64,000 nt of DNA from Caballeronia temeraria (GCF_001544795.2 NZ_FCOI02000001.1:248001-312000); one strand, 5' to 3'. Shown: positions 45,853 through 53,854, counted from the stretch's first letter. Notes: generated by a model from the letters alone, not told the origin. Made by a program: numbers and translations.

Positions 45853-45964
45853 GAATGAAGGTCACGATCCGCGTGCTACGGCGCGGACGTAATCGAAGAG
45901 CCGCGTCGCGCAGGGAATGCGTGAGCGGGGCGCAGACCAAAATCGAAAAAATGGGAGTATTGCC

Positions 45965-46306
45965 ATGAAGACGACTCAAATCCTGAAGGCAGCCGGCGGT
46001 ATCGCGTGTGTCGTGTTCGCGCTCAATGTCGGCGCGCAAACCAATTCGGCGTCGTCGACGAAAGGGACCGACACGTCCGTCGGCCAGAAGGTCGACGACA
46101 GCGCCATCACCACCAAGGTCAAGGCCGAACTGCTCGGCGCGAAGAACGTCAAGTCCACGCATATCCACGTGAAGACGCACGGCGGCGTGGTGTCGCTGAC
46201 CGGCACCGTGCCGTCGGCGGAAGACAAGACCGCCGCCGAAGAAACCGTCTCGAACGTCTCGGGTGTTGCTTCCGTGAAGAACCATCTTAAAATTGCCGCC
46301 AAGTAA
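45965..46306 (+). CDS. periplasmic BON-domain protein (OsmY-like)
   Basis: The 113-residue precursor has a signal peptide (MKTTQILKAAGGIACVVFALNVGA) and one BON domain (about 42-112: VDDSAITTKVKAELLGAKNVKSTHIHVKTHGGVVSLTGTVPS...NVSGVASVKNHLKI). BON proteins bind phospholipid and help keep the envelope intact under osmotic stress. ATG 45965 has GGGAG ten bases upstream. It is divergent from rpoN, with which it shares the control region. Confidence 0.93.
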   Translation: MKTTQILKAAGGIACVVFALNVGAQTNSASSTKGTDTSVGQKVDDSAITTKVKAELLGAKNVKSTHIHVKTHGGVVSLTGTVPSAEDKTAAEETVSNVSGVASVKNHLKIAAK

Positions 46307-46628
46307 TGGCATAGTTCGTATGCCCGGCTTCGCTTCGGCGGGCCGCGGTTGAGTGCCAGCAGCACGGAACCCGCGCGGGGTTCGACGATCCGCCTGACGG
46401 CGAGGAATCGGACGAAGCGCGGGTTCTCGTATGGAGGCATCGGGTTTGCGCGGTATCGCCCGGTGTTTCAGTCGCAAGTTCACGCATGACGCTTCACGCA
46501 GTGCGCTTCACCTCGCAGCACTTCGAAACCTAGAAACGAGTACGACCGTTCAGGTCGATGCTCATACAGGCGGTTCACGAATGCGCAGCAGCCCGGCGTT
46601 CAGTGGCCCCGGCAAAAAGGAGCTCTTC
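46307..46628. other. noncoding region behind the BON gene
   Basis: This 322-bp gap has an inverted repeat GGCATA-GTTCG-TATGCC (46308-46324) directly behind the BON stop and a GC-rich hairpin next to it, perhaps a terminator without a T-run. A weak -24/-12 match (AGGCATC-GGGT-TTGCG, 46435-46450; 8 of 12) lies 180 bp before the next gene. I see no gene here. Confidence 0.45.
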
Positions 46629-46850
46629 ATGAAGACGAAAAAGATGGCATTGATCGGCGCGCTCGCGCTGGCATTCTCGACGACGGCATTCGCTCAGGCA
46701 GCCTCCGATGCGGCAGCCTCGGCGCCGATGGCGAAGAAGCAGAAGGGCACCAATCTGCATCAGCAGAACAAGGCGCACAAGCTGCATGGCGCGTCGGCAG
46801 CGGCGGCGGCTTCGGCGCTCGGCACGAACGACAAGGGCCAGCCGCAGTAA
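46629..46850 (+). CDS. small secreted Ala/Lys-rich protein
   Basis: The 73-residue precursor has a clear signal peptide (MKTKKMALIGALALAFSTTAFA, cleavage before QAASDA) and a short mature part rich in Ala, Lys, Gln and His (MAKKQKGTNLHQQNKAHKLHGASAAAAASALG). AAGGAG precedes ATG 46629. Related small Ala/Lys-rich periplasmic proteins are common in Burkholderiaceae, but I cannot name a function. Confidence 0.72.
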   Translation: MKTKKMALIGALALAFSTTAFAQAASDAAASAPMAKKQKGTNLHQQNKAHKLHGASAAAAASALGTNDKGQPQ

Positions 46851-46878
46851 TACGCGTCGCGCTCACGCAAGACGAAAA

Positions 46879-46908
46879 GACGGCCGCTTCATGCGGCCGT
46901 CTGTTTTT
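46879..46908 (+). terminator. terminator behind the small secreted protein
   Basis: GACGGCCGC-TTCAT-GCGGCCGTC is followed by TG and five T residues. Confidence 0.9.
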
Positions 46909-46954
46909 GCAGCGCTACATGCGGCCCGATGACCGGACCGCGCGTTTCATCGCA

Positions 46955-47407
46955 TCACGACTTCGCGGCTGCGTACTGATCGCGCAGATCGCGGATGCGG
47001 TCGTGGTTCTCCAGCACGCCTTGATATTGCGCCTCGACGACCGCCCGGACATCGGCGGGCAGATCCTTGTCGAGCGCCTCGCGATAGTTCTTCTTCGCGG
47101 CATCCTCGCCGCGCTCGCATTCGGCCAGAATCGCGTGATCGCTGTGGCCGCTCACGGCCGACTTCACATCGACCCAGCCGCGATGCAGCGCGCCCGCCAC
47201 CGATCCGCCGGTTTCGGGCTTGCCGCCCAGTCTTGCCACGAGGTCTTGCAACTCGCGCGCGCCTTCGGCGCACTTTTGCGCGCGATTCTGGAACAGCAGC
47301 TTGAGGCTTGGATCACGCGTATCCTCGGCGGCCTTGAGAAATCCCTTTTCGCCGTCCTTCGAGGTTTCGACCAGATCGTTGAGTACCGATACGACATTCG
47401 TGCTCAT
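46955..47407 (-). CDS. DUF2383 / PA2169-family four-helix-bundle protein
   Basis: The 150-residue, fully helical soluble protein (VVSVLNDLVETSKDGEKGFLKAAEDTRDPSLKLLFQNRAQKCAEGARELQDLVARLGG...) follows the DUF2383 pattern of a ferritin-like bundle. Conserved Glu residues (DGEKGF, CERGEDAAKKNY) could bind metal but this is not shown. AAGGAGG precedes ATG 47407. A -24/-12 site faces it from upstream. Relatives are often seen in stress and stationary-phase sets. Confidence 0.9.
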   Translation of the reverse strand: MSTNVVSVLNDLVETSKDGEKGFLKAAEDTRDPSLKLLFQNRAQKCAEGARELQDLVARLGGKPETGGSVAGALHRGWVDVKSAVSGHSDHAILAECERGEDAAKKNYREALDKDLPADVRAVVEAQYQGVLENHDRIRDLRDQYAAAKS

Positions 47408-47479
47408 ATGAGACCTCCTTTTCGTTTGGACATTGCCACTGCGCAGCCTCCCTGCGGGATGCGGCCTGCCGATTCATAG

Positions 47480-47495
47480 CGCACGCGGCGTGCCC
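47480..47495 (-). promoter_or_regulatory. candidate sigma-54 promoter of the DUF2383 gene
   Basis: Read on the minus strand: GGGCACG-CCGC-GTGCG. It matches 9 of 12 defined positions with GGCACG intact and GG/GC in register. The -12 is about 73 bp before ATG 47407. Confidence 0.55.
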
Positions 47496-47591
47496 GGATC
47501 GCCTCCGGAGCATATGACTTGCTGCCGTACTCGCACTAACAGCGCGTCTCCGAAACGAGCGGCGCGCACGATACGGCAACAGGAGGGCGCA

Positions 47592-47846
47592 GTGAAATTG
47601 TTCAACCGGCTCGCGCATCGCGAGTATCGGGTGCTGGTGGCGATCGCGGCATCGGCGCTGACCATGCAACTCCGTCAACACGTCGTCGATGCCGGCGCCC
47701 AGCCCGATCAAGGCGCGCGTGCGGCGGATTACGGGCGCATTTGCGAGCCGTCTGTCTCGGATGCGGCGAAGCCTCGCGCGCTGCCCGCCGACTGCGGCAT
47801 CCGGACCGACATGAAGCCGAATCGTCCGCACGCGCCCTGGGTCTGA
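47592..47846 (+). CDS. small hypothetical protein with one hydrophobic segment
   Basis: The 84-residue frame starts at GTG 47592 with AGGAGGG five bases upstream, a strong site. After a short basic start (MKLFNRLAHREYR) residues 14-28 are hydrophobic (VLVAIAASALTMQLR), probably a weak signal or anchor, then a soluble Cys-containing part (GRICEPSVSD...LPADCGIRTDMKPN). No family is recognised. It lies between two leftward stress genes. Two cysteines in the exported part could form a disulfide. Confidence 0.5.
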   Translation: MKLFNRLAHREYRVLVAIAASALTMQLRQHVVDAGAQPDQGARAADYGRICEPSVSDAAKPRALPADCGIRTDMKPNRPHAPWV

Positions 47847-47852
47847 AAAGCA

Positions 47853-47876
47853 AACGCCCGCTCGAAGCGGGCGTTG
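47853..47876 (-). terminator. terminator of the DJ-1/DUF4142 operon
   Basis: AACGCCCGCT-CGA-AGCGGGCGTT is a perfect stem; on the minus strand it continues TTGCTTTTC. It lies 20 bp behind the last gene. Confidence 0.75.
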
Positions 47877-47896
47877 TCATCGACAAAGAAGAGCGA

Positions 47897-48469
47897 TCAG
47901 GCACGCGTCTGCGCGAATTCCCCGGCCGGATGCGGCGGCTGCAGCGGATCGAAGTCGCTCCAGCGGCCTTGTTTCCAGCGCCCCGACGCGCGCTCGATAT
48001 CCATTCCGCCACTCTCGCGCAATATCGACGCCGCCTGTTCCTGCGATTCCGGCGATACATGAACGGCCACCAGCACGCCCGCATGACGCGTCGGTTCCTC
48101 GGCCTGCATGGCGGTTCTGGGCTTCTTCGTATGCGACATCGCGCCGACGAGCGATCCGACGTACGCGCCGACGCCCGCCGCGATCACCGACACGAGCAGC
48201 GGCGACTTGAAGAAAGCGAATATCGCCGCTCCGATCACCGCACCCACGACCGCGCCGATCGTCACGCCCTTGCCGGCGCCCTTGGGCGCGCCGCTCGCGC
48301 CCGCATCGGTGCCGACATCGCCGCCGATGGGATGGCGCGCGTGCTGTCCGCTCGGATTGACGAAGAAGAGCGTCACGTCTTCCTCCAGGAAGCCGCGCGC
48401 GAAGAGCTTCTGAGCTGCCGATTCGGCGGCGGGAAAGGTCTGAAATCGGCCCGCAATGATCAGGGACAT
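47897..48469 (-). CDS. stress-type membrane protein with glycine-zipper core
   Basis: The 190-residue protein starts MSLIIAGRFQTFPAAESAAQKLFARGF, like the N-terminal alpha/beta domain of general-stress proteins of the YflT/17M type. Its centre (about 68-115, GAGKGVTIGAVVGAVIGAAIFAFF...SVIAAGVGAYVGSLVGAMS) is a long glycine-zipper hydrophobic segment, and the end is hydrophilic (VLVAVHVSPESQEQAASILRESGG). AAGGAGGG precedes ATG 48469. It is the last gene of the four-gene operon starting at 50009. Confidence 0.82.
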   Translation of the reverse strand: MSLIIAGRFQTFPAAESAAQKLFARGFLEEDVTLFFVNPSGQHARHPIGGDVGTDAGASGAPKGAGKGVTIGAVVGAVIGAAIFAFFKSPLLVSVIAAGVGAYVGSLVGAMSHTKKPRTAMQAEEPTRHAGVLVAVHVSPESQEQAASILRESGGMDIERASGRWKQGRWSDFDPLQPPHPAGEFAQTRA

Positions 48470-48525
48470 GTTCCCTCCTTGTTGGCTTGGGTTGTGGGAA
48501 TGCGTCGCATGAAGCGGCGAGCCGC

Positions 48526-48813
48526 CTAGTCTGGCTCCAGCCCCGCGACGCGGAATAATCCGCTCCTCAGGACGGCGGGCTGGCCGCCGTTGTCGTCGAG
48601 CACTTCGGCGCACACGGCGCGAATGCGCGCCGCGCCCTGTTCGAAGGCCGCGAGCAGATCGTCCTCGCGCGGAGATTTCGCGCCGAAATGATCTTCGAGC
48701 GCTTCGGCGGTGATCGAACAGACGACCGGCTCGCCGTCGATGAGCGCGGCGAAGTGAATCGCGAGATCGTCGCCGTCGTACACCGGGGCTTCGTCTGCAA
48801 ACGTGATGTGCAT
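48526..48813 (-). CDS. DUF1488 family protein
   Basis: The 95-residue soluble protein (MHITFADEAPVYDGDDLAIHFAALIDGEPVVCSITAEALEDHFGA) matches the DUF1488 pattern, a small alpha/beta protein known mainly from proteobacteria and of unknown role. The conserved F-x-A-x-I-DG-x-P-x-C-x-I-(S/T) core is clear. ATG 48813 was chosen as the family start. It lies third in the operon, with 71 bp before it and 56 bp after it. Confidence 0.85.
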   Translation of the reverse strand: MHITFADEAPVYDGDDLAIHFAALIDGEPVVCSITAEALEDHFGAKSPREDDLLAAFEQGAARIRAVCAEVLDDNGGQPAVLRSGLFRVAGLEPD

Positions 48814-48884
48814 GGTCGAGTCCTCATAAGCGGGACGGGAAGCGGAATGGGCAGCACAATGAACAGCGGCGGCGTGCGCGATTC

Positions 48885-49433
48885 TCATGACGCTGCCTTC
48901 GTTTTCGCGAGCTGCTGCGCCATCTCATAGTGATGGCTGATGATCGGCAGCGCCTTGGCCGCCGCCGCTTTCAGCGCGGTGTCGTTGCCGGTCTCGCTCT
49001 CTTTCCTGAAAAGCTCGACGGCTTTGCGGTGCCCGTCCACGGCCACCTTTTCAATATAGGCCTTGTCGAACTCGGCGCCCTGAAGATTTTGCAGGCTGCC
49101 GACCACCGCCGTATCCGCGGCGGGCGGCGCGGTGATGCCGTGACGTTTCGCGAGCACGTCGAGATTGCGCGCGAGTTTCGTGTGATCGACGATCATTCGC
49201 TGTGCGAACTCCCGCACCTGCCGGTCGCTCGCGTGCGTGAGCGCGAGCTTGCTCGCGGCGAGCTCGGTCGCGCCCGCCTGACCCGCGTCCTGCATGAACT
49301 GCTGATCGATGGGCGAGAGTTTGTCGCTTTGCGTCGTACCCGCCGCGGCTTGTGTCTGCCCCTGCGCAAGCGGCGCGAAGACCGCCGCCGCCGCGAGCGA
49401 CAACGCAATCAATGTTCTGGGCGATCTCGACAT
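48885..49433 (-). CDS. periplasmic DUF4142 protein
   Basis: The 182-residue precursor has a signal peptide (MSRSPRTLIALSLAAAAVFAPLAQG) followed by the DUF4142 four-helix domain (about 42-175: IDQQFMQDAGQAGATELAASKLALTHASDRQVREFAQRMIVDHTKLARNLDVLAKRHGI). The family is ferritin-like in shape and found in envelope and desiccation stress sets. It follows the DJ-1 gene after 24 bp, clearly in one operon. Confidence 0.92.
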   Translation of the reverse strand: MSRSPRTLIALSLAAAAVFAPLAQGQTQAAAGTTQSDKLSPIDQQFMQDAGQAGATELAASKLALTHASDRQVREFAQRMIVDHTKLARNLDVLAKRHGITAPPAADTAVVGSLQNLQGAEFDKAYIEKVAVDGHRKAVELFRKESETGNDTALKAAAAKALPIISHHYEMAQQLAKTKAAS

Positions 49434-49457
49434 CGTTCTGCCTCCGGAAAGATGCGC

Positions 49458-50009
49458 TCAGGCGGCTCGCGTCTTGCCGAGCGCGTCGATCAGCGCCTTG
49501 TTGAACGCCGGAAGGTCGTCGGGTTTGCGGCTCGTGATGAGATTGCCGTCGATCTGCACTTCCTGATCGACCCACGTGCCGCCCGCATTGCGCACATCGT
49601 CCTGAAGGCTCGGCCAGCTCGTCATCGTCCGGCCCGCGACGATGCCCGCCGAGATCGGCAGCCAGCCGCCGTGGCAGATCACCGCGATCGGCTTCTTCGC
49701 GCGGTCGGCTTCCTGGACGAAGCTTTGCGCTTTCGCGTCGAGGCGGATCGCATCGCCGTTGACGACGCCGCCGGGCAGCACGAGCGCGTCGTAATCGGCG
49801 GCGTTGGCGGCGTCGAAAGTGACATCGACGTTCACCTTGTCGCCCTTGTCGACATGCTTGAAACCCTGGATCTGACCGGGCTTCTGCGACACGACGTCGA
49901 CGTGCGCGCCCGCTTCCACGAGCGCGCGCTGCGGCTCGACGAGTTCGGCCTGCTCGAAGCCGTCGACGGCGAGAATCGCGACCTTGTAACCGTTCAGGGA
50001 AATAGCCAT
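49458..50009 (-). CDS. DJ-1/PfpI-family glutamine amidotransferase-like protein (YhbO type)
   Basis: The 183-residue protein has the nucleophile elbow PIAVICHGGWLPISAG with Cys112-His113, and the acidic residue in DGFEQAEL (Glu19 or Glu22), the DJ-1/PfpI arrangement. Members have been reported as proteases or protein/DNA deglycases that limit glyoxal damage; E. coli YhbO is a stress-survival protein. GAGGAG precedes ATG 50009. First gene of a four-gene operon behind a good -24/-12 site. Confidence 0.94.
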   Translation of the reverse strand: MAISLNGYKVAILAVDGFEQAELVEPQRALVEAGAHVDVVSQKPGQIQGFKHVDKGDKVNVDVTFDAANAADYDALVLPGGVVNGDAIRLDAKAQSFVQEADRAKKPIAVICHGGWLPISAGIVAGRTMTSWPSLQDDVRNAGGTWVDQEVQIDGNLITSRKPDDLPAFNKALIDALGKTRAA

Positions 50010-50072
50010 GAACACACTCCTCGTTGCTGATTTCGATCATTCCGCGGGTGCGGAATCCATGGTCGAAGTTTC

Positions 50073-50088
50073 AGCAAAGGCTGTGCCC
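50073..50088 (-). promoter_or_regulatory. sigma-54 promoter of the DJ-1/DUF4142 operon
   Basis: Read on the minus strand: GGGCACA-GCCT-TTGCT. It matches 10 of 12 defined positions, with a perfect TTGCT half and GG/GC in register, and lies 64 bp before ATG 50009. Confidence 0.75.
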
Positions 50089-50120
50089 AGCGCGCCTGAG
50101 AGACGAGGGCGTAGCGCGTA

Positions 50121-51488
50121 TCACGCAGGCTCGACGCTGCGCTTGCCGGTGAGGCGCAGAAGGCTGACGACGGCAGCGGCCGCCGCGAATACCGCCCCGA
50201 CGTCGATCGCGATCACCGGGCCTTCCTTCGGCGCCACGCCGAAGATCAGCGCGACGAGCGCCGCGCCCAGCGTCTGCCCGGTGAGGCGCGCGGTGCCGAG
50301 CATGCCGCTCGCGCCGCCGCTGCGATGACGCGGCGCGGAAGCGAGCATCTGACGATTGTTCGGCGATTGAAACAGCCCGAAGCCGAGCCCGCACACGGCC
50401 ATGCGCCAGGCGATATCGACGGCCGCCGGATGCGCGCCGACGCTCGCGAGCAGCACGAGCCCGACGGTCAGTATCGCGAGACCGATGCCGCCGAGCAGCC
50501 CGGCCGGATAGCGGTCGGCGAGCACGCCCGCGAGCGGCGCGACGAACACGATCACGAGCGGCCACGGCGTCATCAGAAAGCCGGTCTCGACCTGGCTCAT
50601 GCCGAAATTGTTCTGCAGCAGAAACGGCAGCGAAACGAAGGCGAGCATCTGCGCGCAGAACGAACACACCGATGCGCCGACCGACAACGCGAAGACCGGA
50701 ATGCGCAGCAGATCGACGGGCAAAAGCGGCGCGGTTTGCGTGAGTTGCCGCTTCACGAAGACATAGCCGATGACCACCGTCGCGATGATTTCGCCGACGA
50801 GATACGGCCGATGCTCGCCGTGCCCGATGCCATCGACCGCGACGATCGCGAGGCCGAAAAAGAGCGCGTTCATGATCGCGCCGATGTAGTCGTACGGCTG
50901 TCGATGCCCTGGCGTGCGCGGCATCGACTTCCAGCCGATCGCGAACGCCGCGACGCCGATCGGCACGTTGATCGCGAAGAGCCACGGCCACGTCGCGATG
51001 GACAGCACGCCGGAGGCGACCGTCGGCCCGATCACCGACGAAAGCGCGACGACGGTCGCGTTGATGGACACGCCGCGTCCGAGTTGATCGTGCGGATAGA
51101 TGATGCGCACGAGCGCCGTGTTCACGCTCATGATGCCCGCCGCGCCGAAGCCCTGGACGACGCGCGCGATGGTGAGCGCGGCGAGCGAGCCCGACAGCGC
51201 GCACGCCAGTGACGACACCGTGAAGAGCGCAAGCCCCGTCATGTACACGCGGCGGTAGCCGATGCGGTCGCCGAGCGAGGCGAGCGGCAACAGCGAAATG
51301 GTGATCGCGAGCTGATATGCGTTGACGACCCAGATGGAGTCAGCGGGCGATGCATTCAGAGTGCGCGCGATGGTCGGCAGCGCGACGTTGGCGATGGCGC
51401 CGTCGAGCACCGCGAGCGTGATGCCGAGCGCGACGACGGCAATGGCCCAGTATCGCTGGGGGAGCGGCAGACCTTTATCGGAGTCCAT
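50121..51488 (-). CDS. MFS drug exporter, DHA2-like (EmrB/QacA type)
   Basis: The 455-residue membrane protein begins with LDGAIANVALPTIARTLNASPADSIWVVNAYQLA, the motif D1-like opening of DHA2 exporters, followed by PLASLGDRIGYRRVYMTGL (motif A) and a motif C-type GPTVASGVLSIATWPWLFAINVPIG. Up to 14 helices are expected; at 455 residues it is slightly short. It exports drugs or metabolites by proton antiport. It stands alone, and its stop is 48 bp from the DJ-1 promoter. Confidence 0.92.
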   Translation of the reverse strand: MDSDKGLPLPQRYWAIAVVALGITLAVLDGAIANVALPTIARTLNASPADSIWVVNAYQLAITISLLPLASLGDRIGYRRVYMTGLALFTVSSLACALSGSLAALTIARVVQGFGAAGIMSVNTALVRIIYPHDQLGRGVSINATVVALSSVIGPTVASGVLSIATWPWLFAINVPIGVAAFAIGWKSMPRTPGHRQPYDYIGAIMNALFFGLAIVAVDGIGHGEHRPYLVGEIIATVVIGYVFVKRQLTQTAPLLPVDLLRIPVFALSVGASVCSFCAQMLAFVSLPFLLQNNFGMSQVETGFLMTPWPLVIVFVAPLAGVLADRYPAGLLGGIGLAILTVGLVLLASVGAHPAAVDIAWRMAVCGLGFGLFQSPNNRQMLASAPRHRSGGASGMLGTARLTGQTLGAALVALIFGVAPKEGPVIAIDVGAVFAAAAAVVSLLRLTGKRSVEPA

Positions 51489-51588
51489 CGATAGGCGGGA
51501 AGTGGCGGGCGGCGCATGGCACGGCGCGCCGTTTTCAAATGGCTTGGACGAAGACGCCGCCGCGCGGGCTGCGCCTTCGTCCGTGTGC

Positions 51589-52092
51589 TTACTTCAACTC
51601 GTAGAGGCCGGTGTAAGTCGCCGAATCGATCTCGTTGAGATGCGTCATGAAGCGGGCGACGGCGTTGGTCACGTTGCCGTCGAGCGGCAGGCTTTCCGCC
51701 GACAGCGCGTGGATGCGGAAGATATAGCGATGCGGCTTGTCGCCACGCGGCGGCGCCGCGCCGCCGAAGCCGACCGTGCCGTAGTCGTTGCGCAACTGCA
51801 GCGCGCCTTGCGGCAGCAGACTGCCATCGGCCTTGCCGGCGTTGCGCGGCAGCGCGCGCACGTCGGGCGGAATGTTGACGACGATCCAGTGCCAGAAGCC
51901 GCTGCCGGTGGGCGCGTCGGGATCGTAGACGGTGAGCGCGAGACTGCGCGTATCGGCGGGCGGATCTTCCCATTGCAGCGCCGGCGAGACATTCTCGCCC
52001 GAGCCGCCGAAGGCCTGCTGGTCGAATTCCTGCGCGTGCGTCATGAAGCCGTTCGCGGGAAATTCGTCGGACCAGATGCGGAAATCAGCCAT
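51589..52092 (-). CDS. YbhB/YbcL-family PEBP (Raf-kinase-inhibitor-like) protein
   Basis: The 167-residue protein has the PEBP motif SPALQWEDPPADTRSLALTVYDPDAPTGSGFWHWIVVNIPP near residues 37-80, with DPDAP and HW forming the anion-binding pocket, and GFGGAAPPRGDKPHRYIFRIHAL. No signal peptide. The bacterial members bind small ligands or phosphates; physiological role unknown. A single gene; AAGAAGGAGGC lies upstream of the ATG. Confidence 0.93.
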   Translation of the reverse strand: MADFRIWSDEFPANGFMTHAQEFDQQAFGGSGENVSPALQWEDPPADTRSLALTVYDPDAPTGSGFWHWIVVNIPPDVRALPRNAGKADGSLLPQGALQLRNDYGTVGFGGAAPPRGDKPHRYIFRIHALSAESLPLDGNVTNAVARFMTHLNEIDSATYTGLYELK

Positions 52093-52375
52093 GAGCGTCG
52101 TGCCTCCTTCTTATAGCGATGTGGATAAATGCGGCACGGCGCATCGGTCAGGCGTGCGCCGCGCGCCTCACGTGAGCCGGTGCAGCAAACATGCCCGGGC
52201 AACGAGTGGAGCCCGTCGAGTGTAGCATCCGCCCCCGATATCCCGCATGCGCGCAAATGCCGCCGGCCAGAACGCTGGCGGACCGCGATTCGGCCCTCGA
52301 AATAGGACGCGCGCTACAATAATGAGATGAATTCAGGGGACCCAATCTGAGCCGGCGCGAGCCGAAAGGATGATC

Positions 52376-53854
52376 ATGCCAAACGATCCGCGCCGCGCTG
52401 CCGGTCAATTCATGCCGGCGAGCGTGCCGGAGGACGACGCCGACATGTTCGAGCTCGCGCCCGTCTCGCTCTGGCTCGAAGATTTCAGCGCCGTGCGCGA
52501 ACAGTTCGAGCGCTGGCGCGCGGCGGGCGTCGGCGATCTGCGCGCGTTTCTCGCGGAGAATCCACAGCGCATTGCCGAGTGTTCGTCGCGCATCCGGGTC
52601 GTGAAGGTCAACCGGCGCACGCTGTCGCTGTTTCAGGCGAGGGACGTCGATCATCTCGTGCAGAACCTCGATCGTGTGTTTCGCGACGACATGCTCACCA
52701 CGCACGTCGACGAACTCGAACAGTTGTGGTCCGGCAAGTCGCGTTTCGTGAGTCAGACGGTCAACTACACGCTCGACGGCAAGCGTCTCGACGTGCTGCT
52801 CAAGGCGGTGATCCTGCCGGGACACGAGGACACGTGGAGCCGCGTGCTCGTCACGATCGAGGACATCACCGAACTCGAAGCGATGCGCCGCACCGCCGCC
52901 GCGAGCGAGCTCTATGCGCGCGGGCTTTTCGAGCATTCGCCGGTGTCGCTGTGGGTCGAGGATTTCAGTTCGGTGAAGGCGCTGCTCGACGACGTGCGCG
53001 AACGCGGCATCGTCGACTTTCGCACGTTTACCAATGTGCATCCGGAGTTCGTCGAGCGCTGCATGCAGGAGATTCACGTCCTCGACGTGAATCAGCACAC
53101 GCTGCGCATGTTCGCCGCGCCCGACAAGCCGACGCTGCTCGCGCGCCTGCCCGACGTATTCCGCGACGACATGCAGCAGCACTTCCAGGAACAGCTCATC
53201 GAACTGTGGGACGGCAAGCTCTTTCATCAGCGCGAGGTGCTCAACTATTCGCTCGACGGCAACGAAGTGCACATGCATATGCAGTTCTCGGTGTTTCCGG
53301 GGCATGAGGCGCGCTGGGATCTCGTGCTCGTCGCGCTCACCGATATCACCGCGCGCAAGAAGGCCGAGGCGTATCTGGAATTCCTCGGCAAGCACGACGT
53401 CCTCACGAAGCTGAAGAACCGCTCGTTTTATATCGATGAAATCAACCGGCTCGAACGCAAAGGCCCGTTCCCGGTGACCGCGATCGCCGTCGACGTGAAC
53501 GGGCTCAAGGCCATCAACGATCAACTGGGCCACGCCGCCGGCGATGCGCTGCTGCGGCGCGCGGGCGAAGTGCTCGGCAAGGCGGTGGAGAAGCCGTTTC
53601 AGGCGGCGCGCATCGGCGGGGACGAATTCATGGTGCTGTTGCCCGGCACCGACGAACGCGGCGGCGAGACGGTGATCGAAAGCATTCGCCAGTTGCTCGA
53701 AGTGAACAACCAGTTCTATTCGGGCAATCCGCTTTCCTTCTCGATGGGCGCGGCCACCGCGCACGAAGGCGAACGGCTCGAACCGATGCTGCAACGCGCC
53801 GACGCCGCCATGTACGCCGAAAAGCGCGCGCACTACGACGGCGACGGCGCGTGA
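52376..53854 (+). CDS. soluble diguanylate cyclase with two homologous PAS domains
   Basis: The 492-residue protein has two clearly duplicated sensor units: FELAPVSLWLEDFSAV... (about 19-165) and FEHSPVSLWVEDFSSV... (about 185-325), each running to a V-x-ED/TDITxxE/K end, then a GGDEF domain with GGDEF at 414-418. No RxxD stands five residues before it, so product inhibition is probably absent. No membrane helix. I took ATG 52376, with AAAGG six bases upstream, over the ATG at 52370. A -10-like TACAAT lies at 52315. Confidence 0.9.
   Translation: MPNDPRRAAGQFMPASVPEDDADMFELAPVSLWLEDFSAVREQFERWRAAGVGDLRAFLAENPQRIAECSSRIRVVKVNRRTLSLFQARDVDHLVQNLDRVFRDDMLTTHVDELEQLWSGKSRFVSQTVNYTLDGKRLDVLLKAVILPGHEDTWSRVLVTIEDITELEAMRRTAAASELYARGLFEHSPVSLWVEDFSSVKALLDDVRERGIVDFRTFTNVHPEFVERCMQEIHVLDVNQHTLRMFAAPDKPTLLARLPDVFRDDMQQHFQEQLIELWDGKLFHQREVLNYSLDGNEVHMHMQFSVFPGHEARWDLVLVALTDITARKKAEAYLEFLGKHDVLTKLKNRSFYIDEINRLERKGPFPVTAIAVDVNGLKAINDQLGHAAGDALLRRAGEVLGKAVEKPFQAARIGGDEFMVLLPGTDERGGETVIESIRQLLEVNNQFYSGNPLSFSMGAATAHEGERLEPMLQRADAAMYAEKRAHYDGDGA

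Larger units (their letters stand above)
45514..45964. promoter_or_regulatory. divergent sigma-54 control region between rpoN and the BON gene
   Basis: This 451-bp gap holds two outward-facing -24/-12 sites, 45569-45584 (minus, rpoN) and 45837-45852 (plus, BON), about 250 bp apart. The DNA between them is the natural place for activator sites. I see the inverted repeat GGCTC...GAGCC near 45627-45645 as one candidate but cannot show that it is used. Confidence 0.6.

Noticed and set aside
46435..46450. Weak -24/-12 match before the small secreted protein (AGGCATC-GGGT-TTGCG)
   Set aside because: 8 of 12 positions and a 180-bp leader make it unreliable, so it is not annotated separately.
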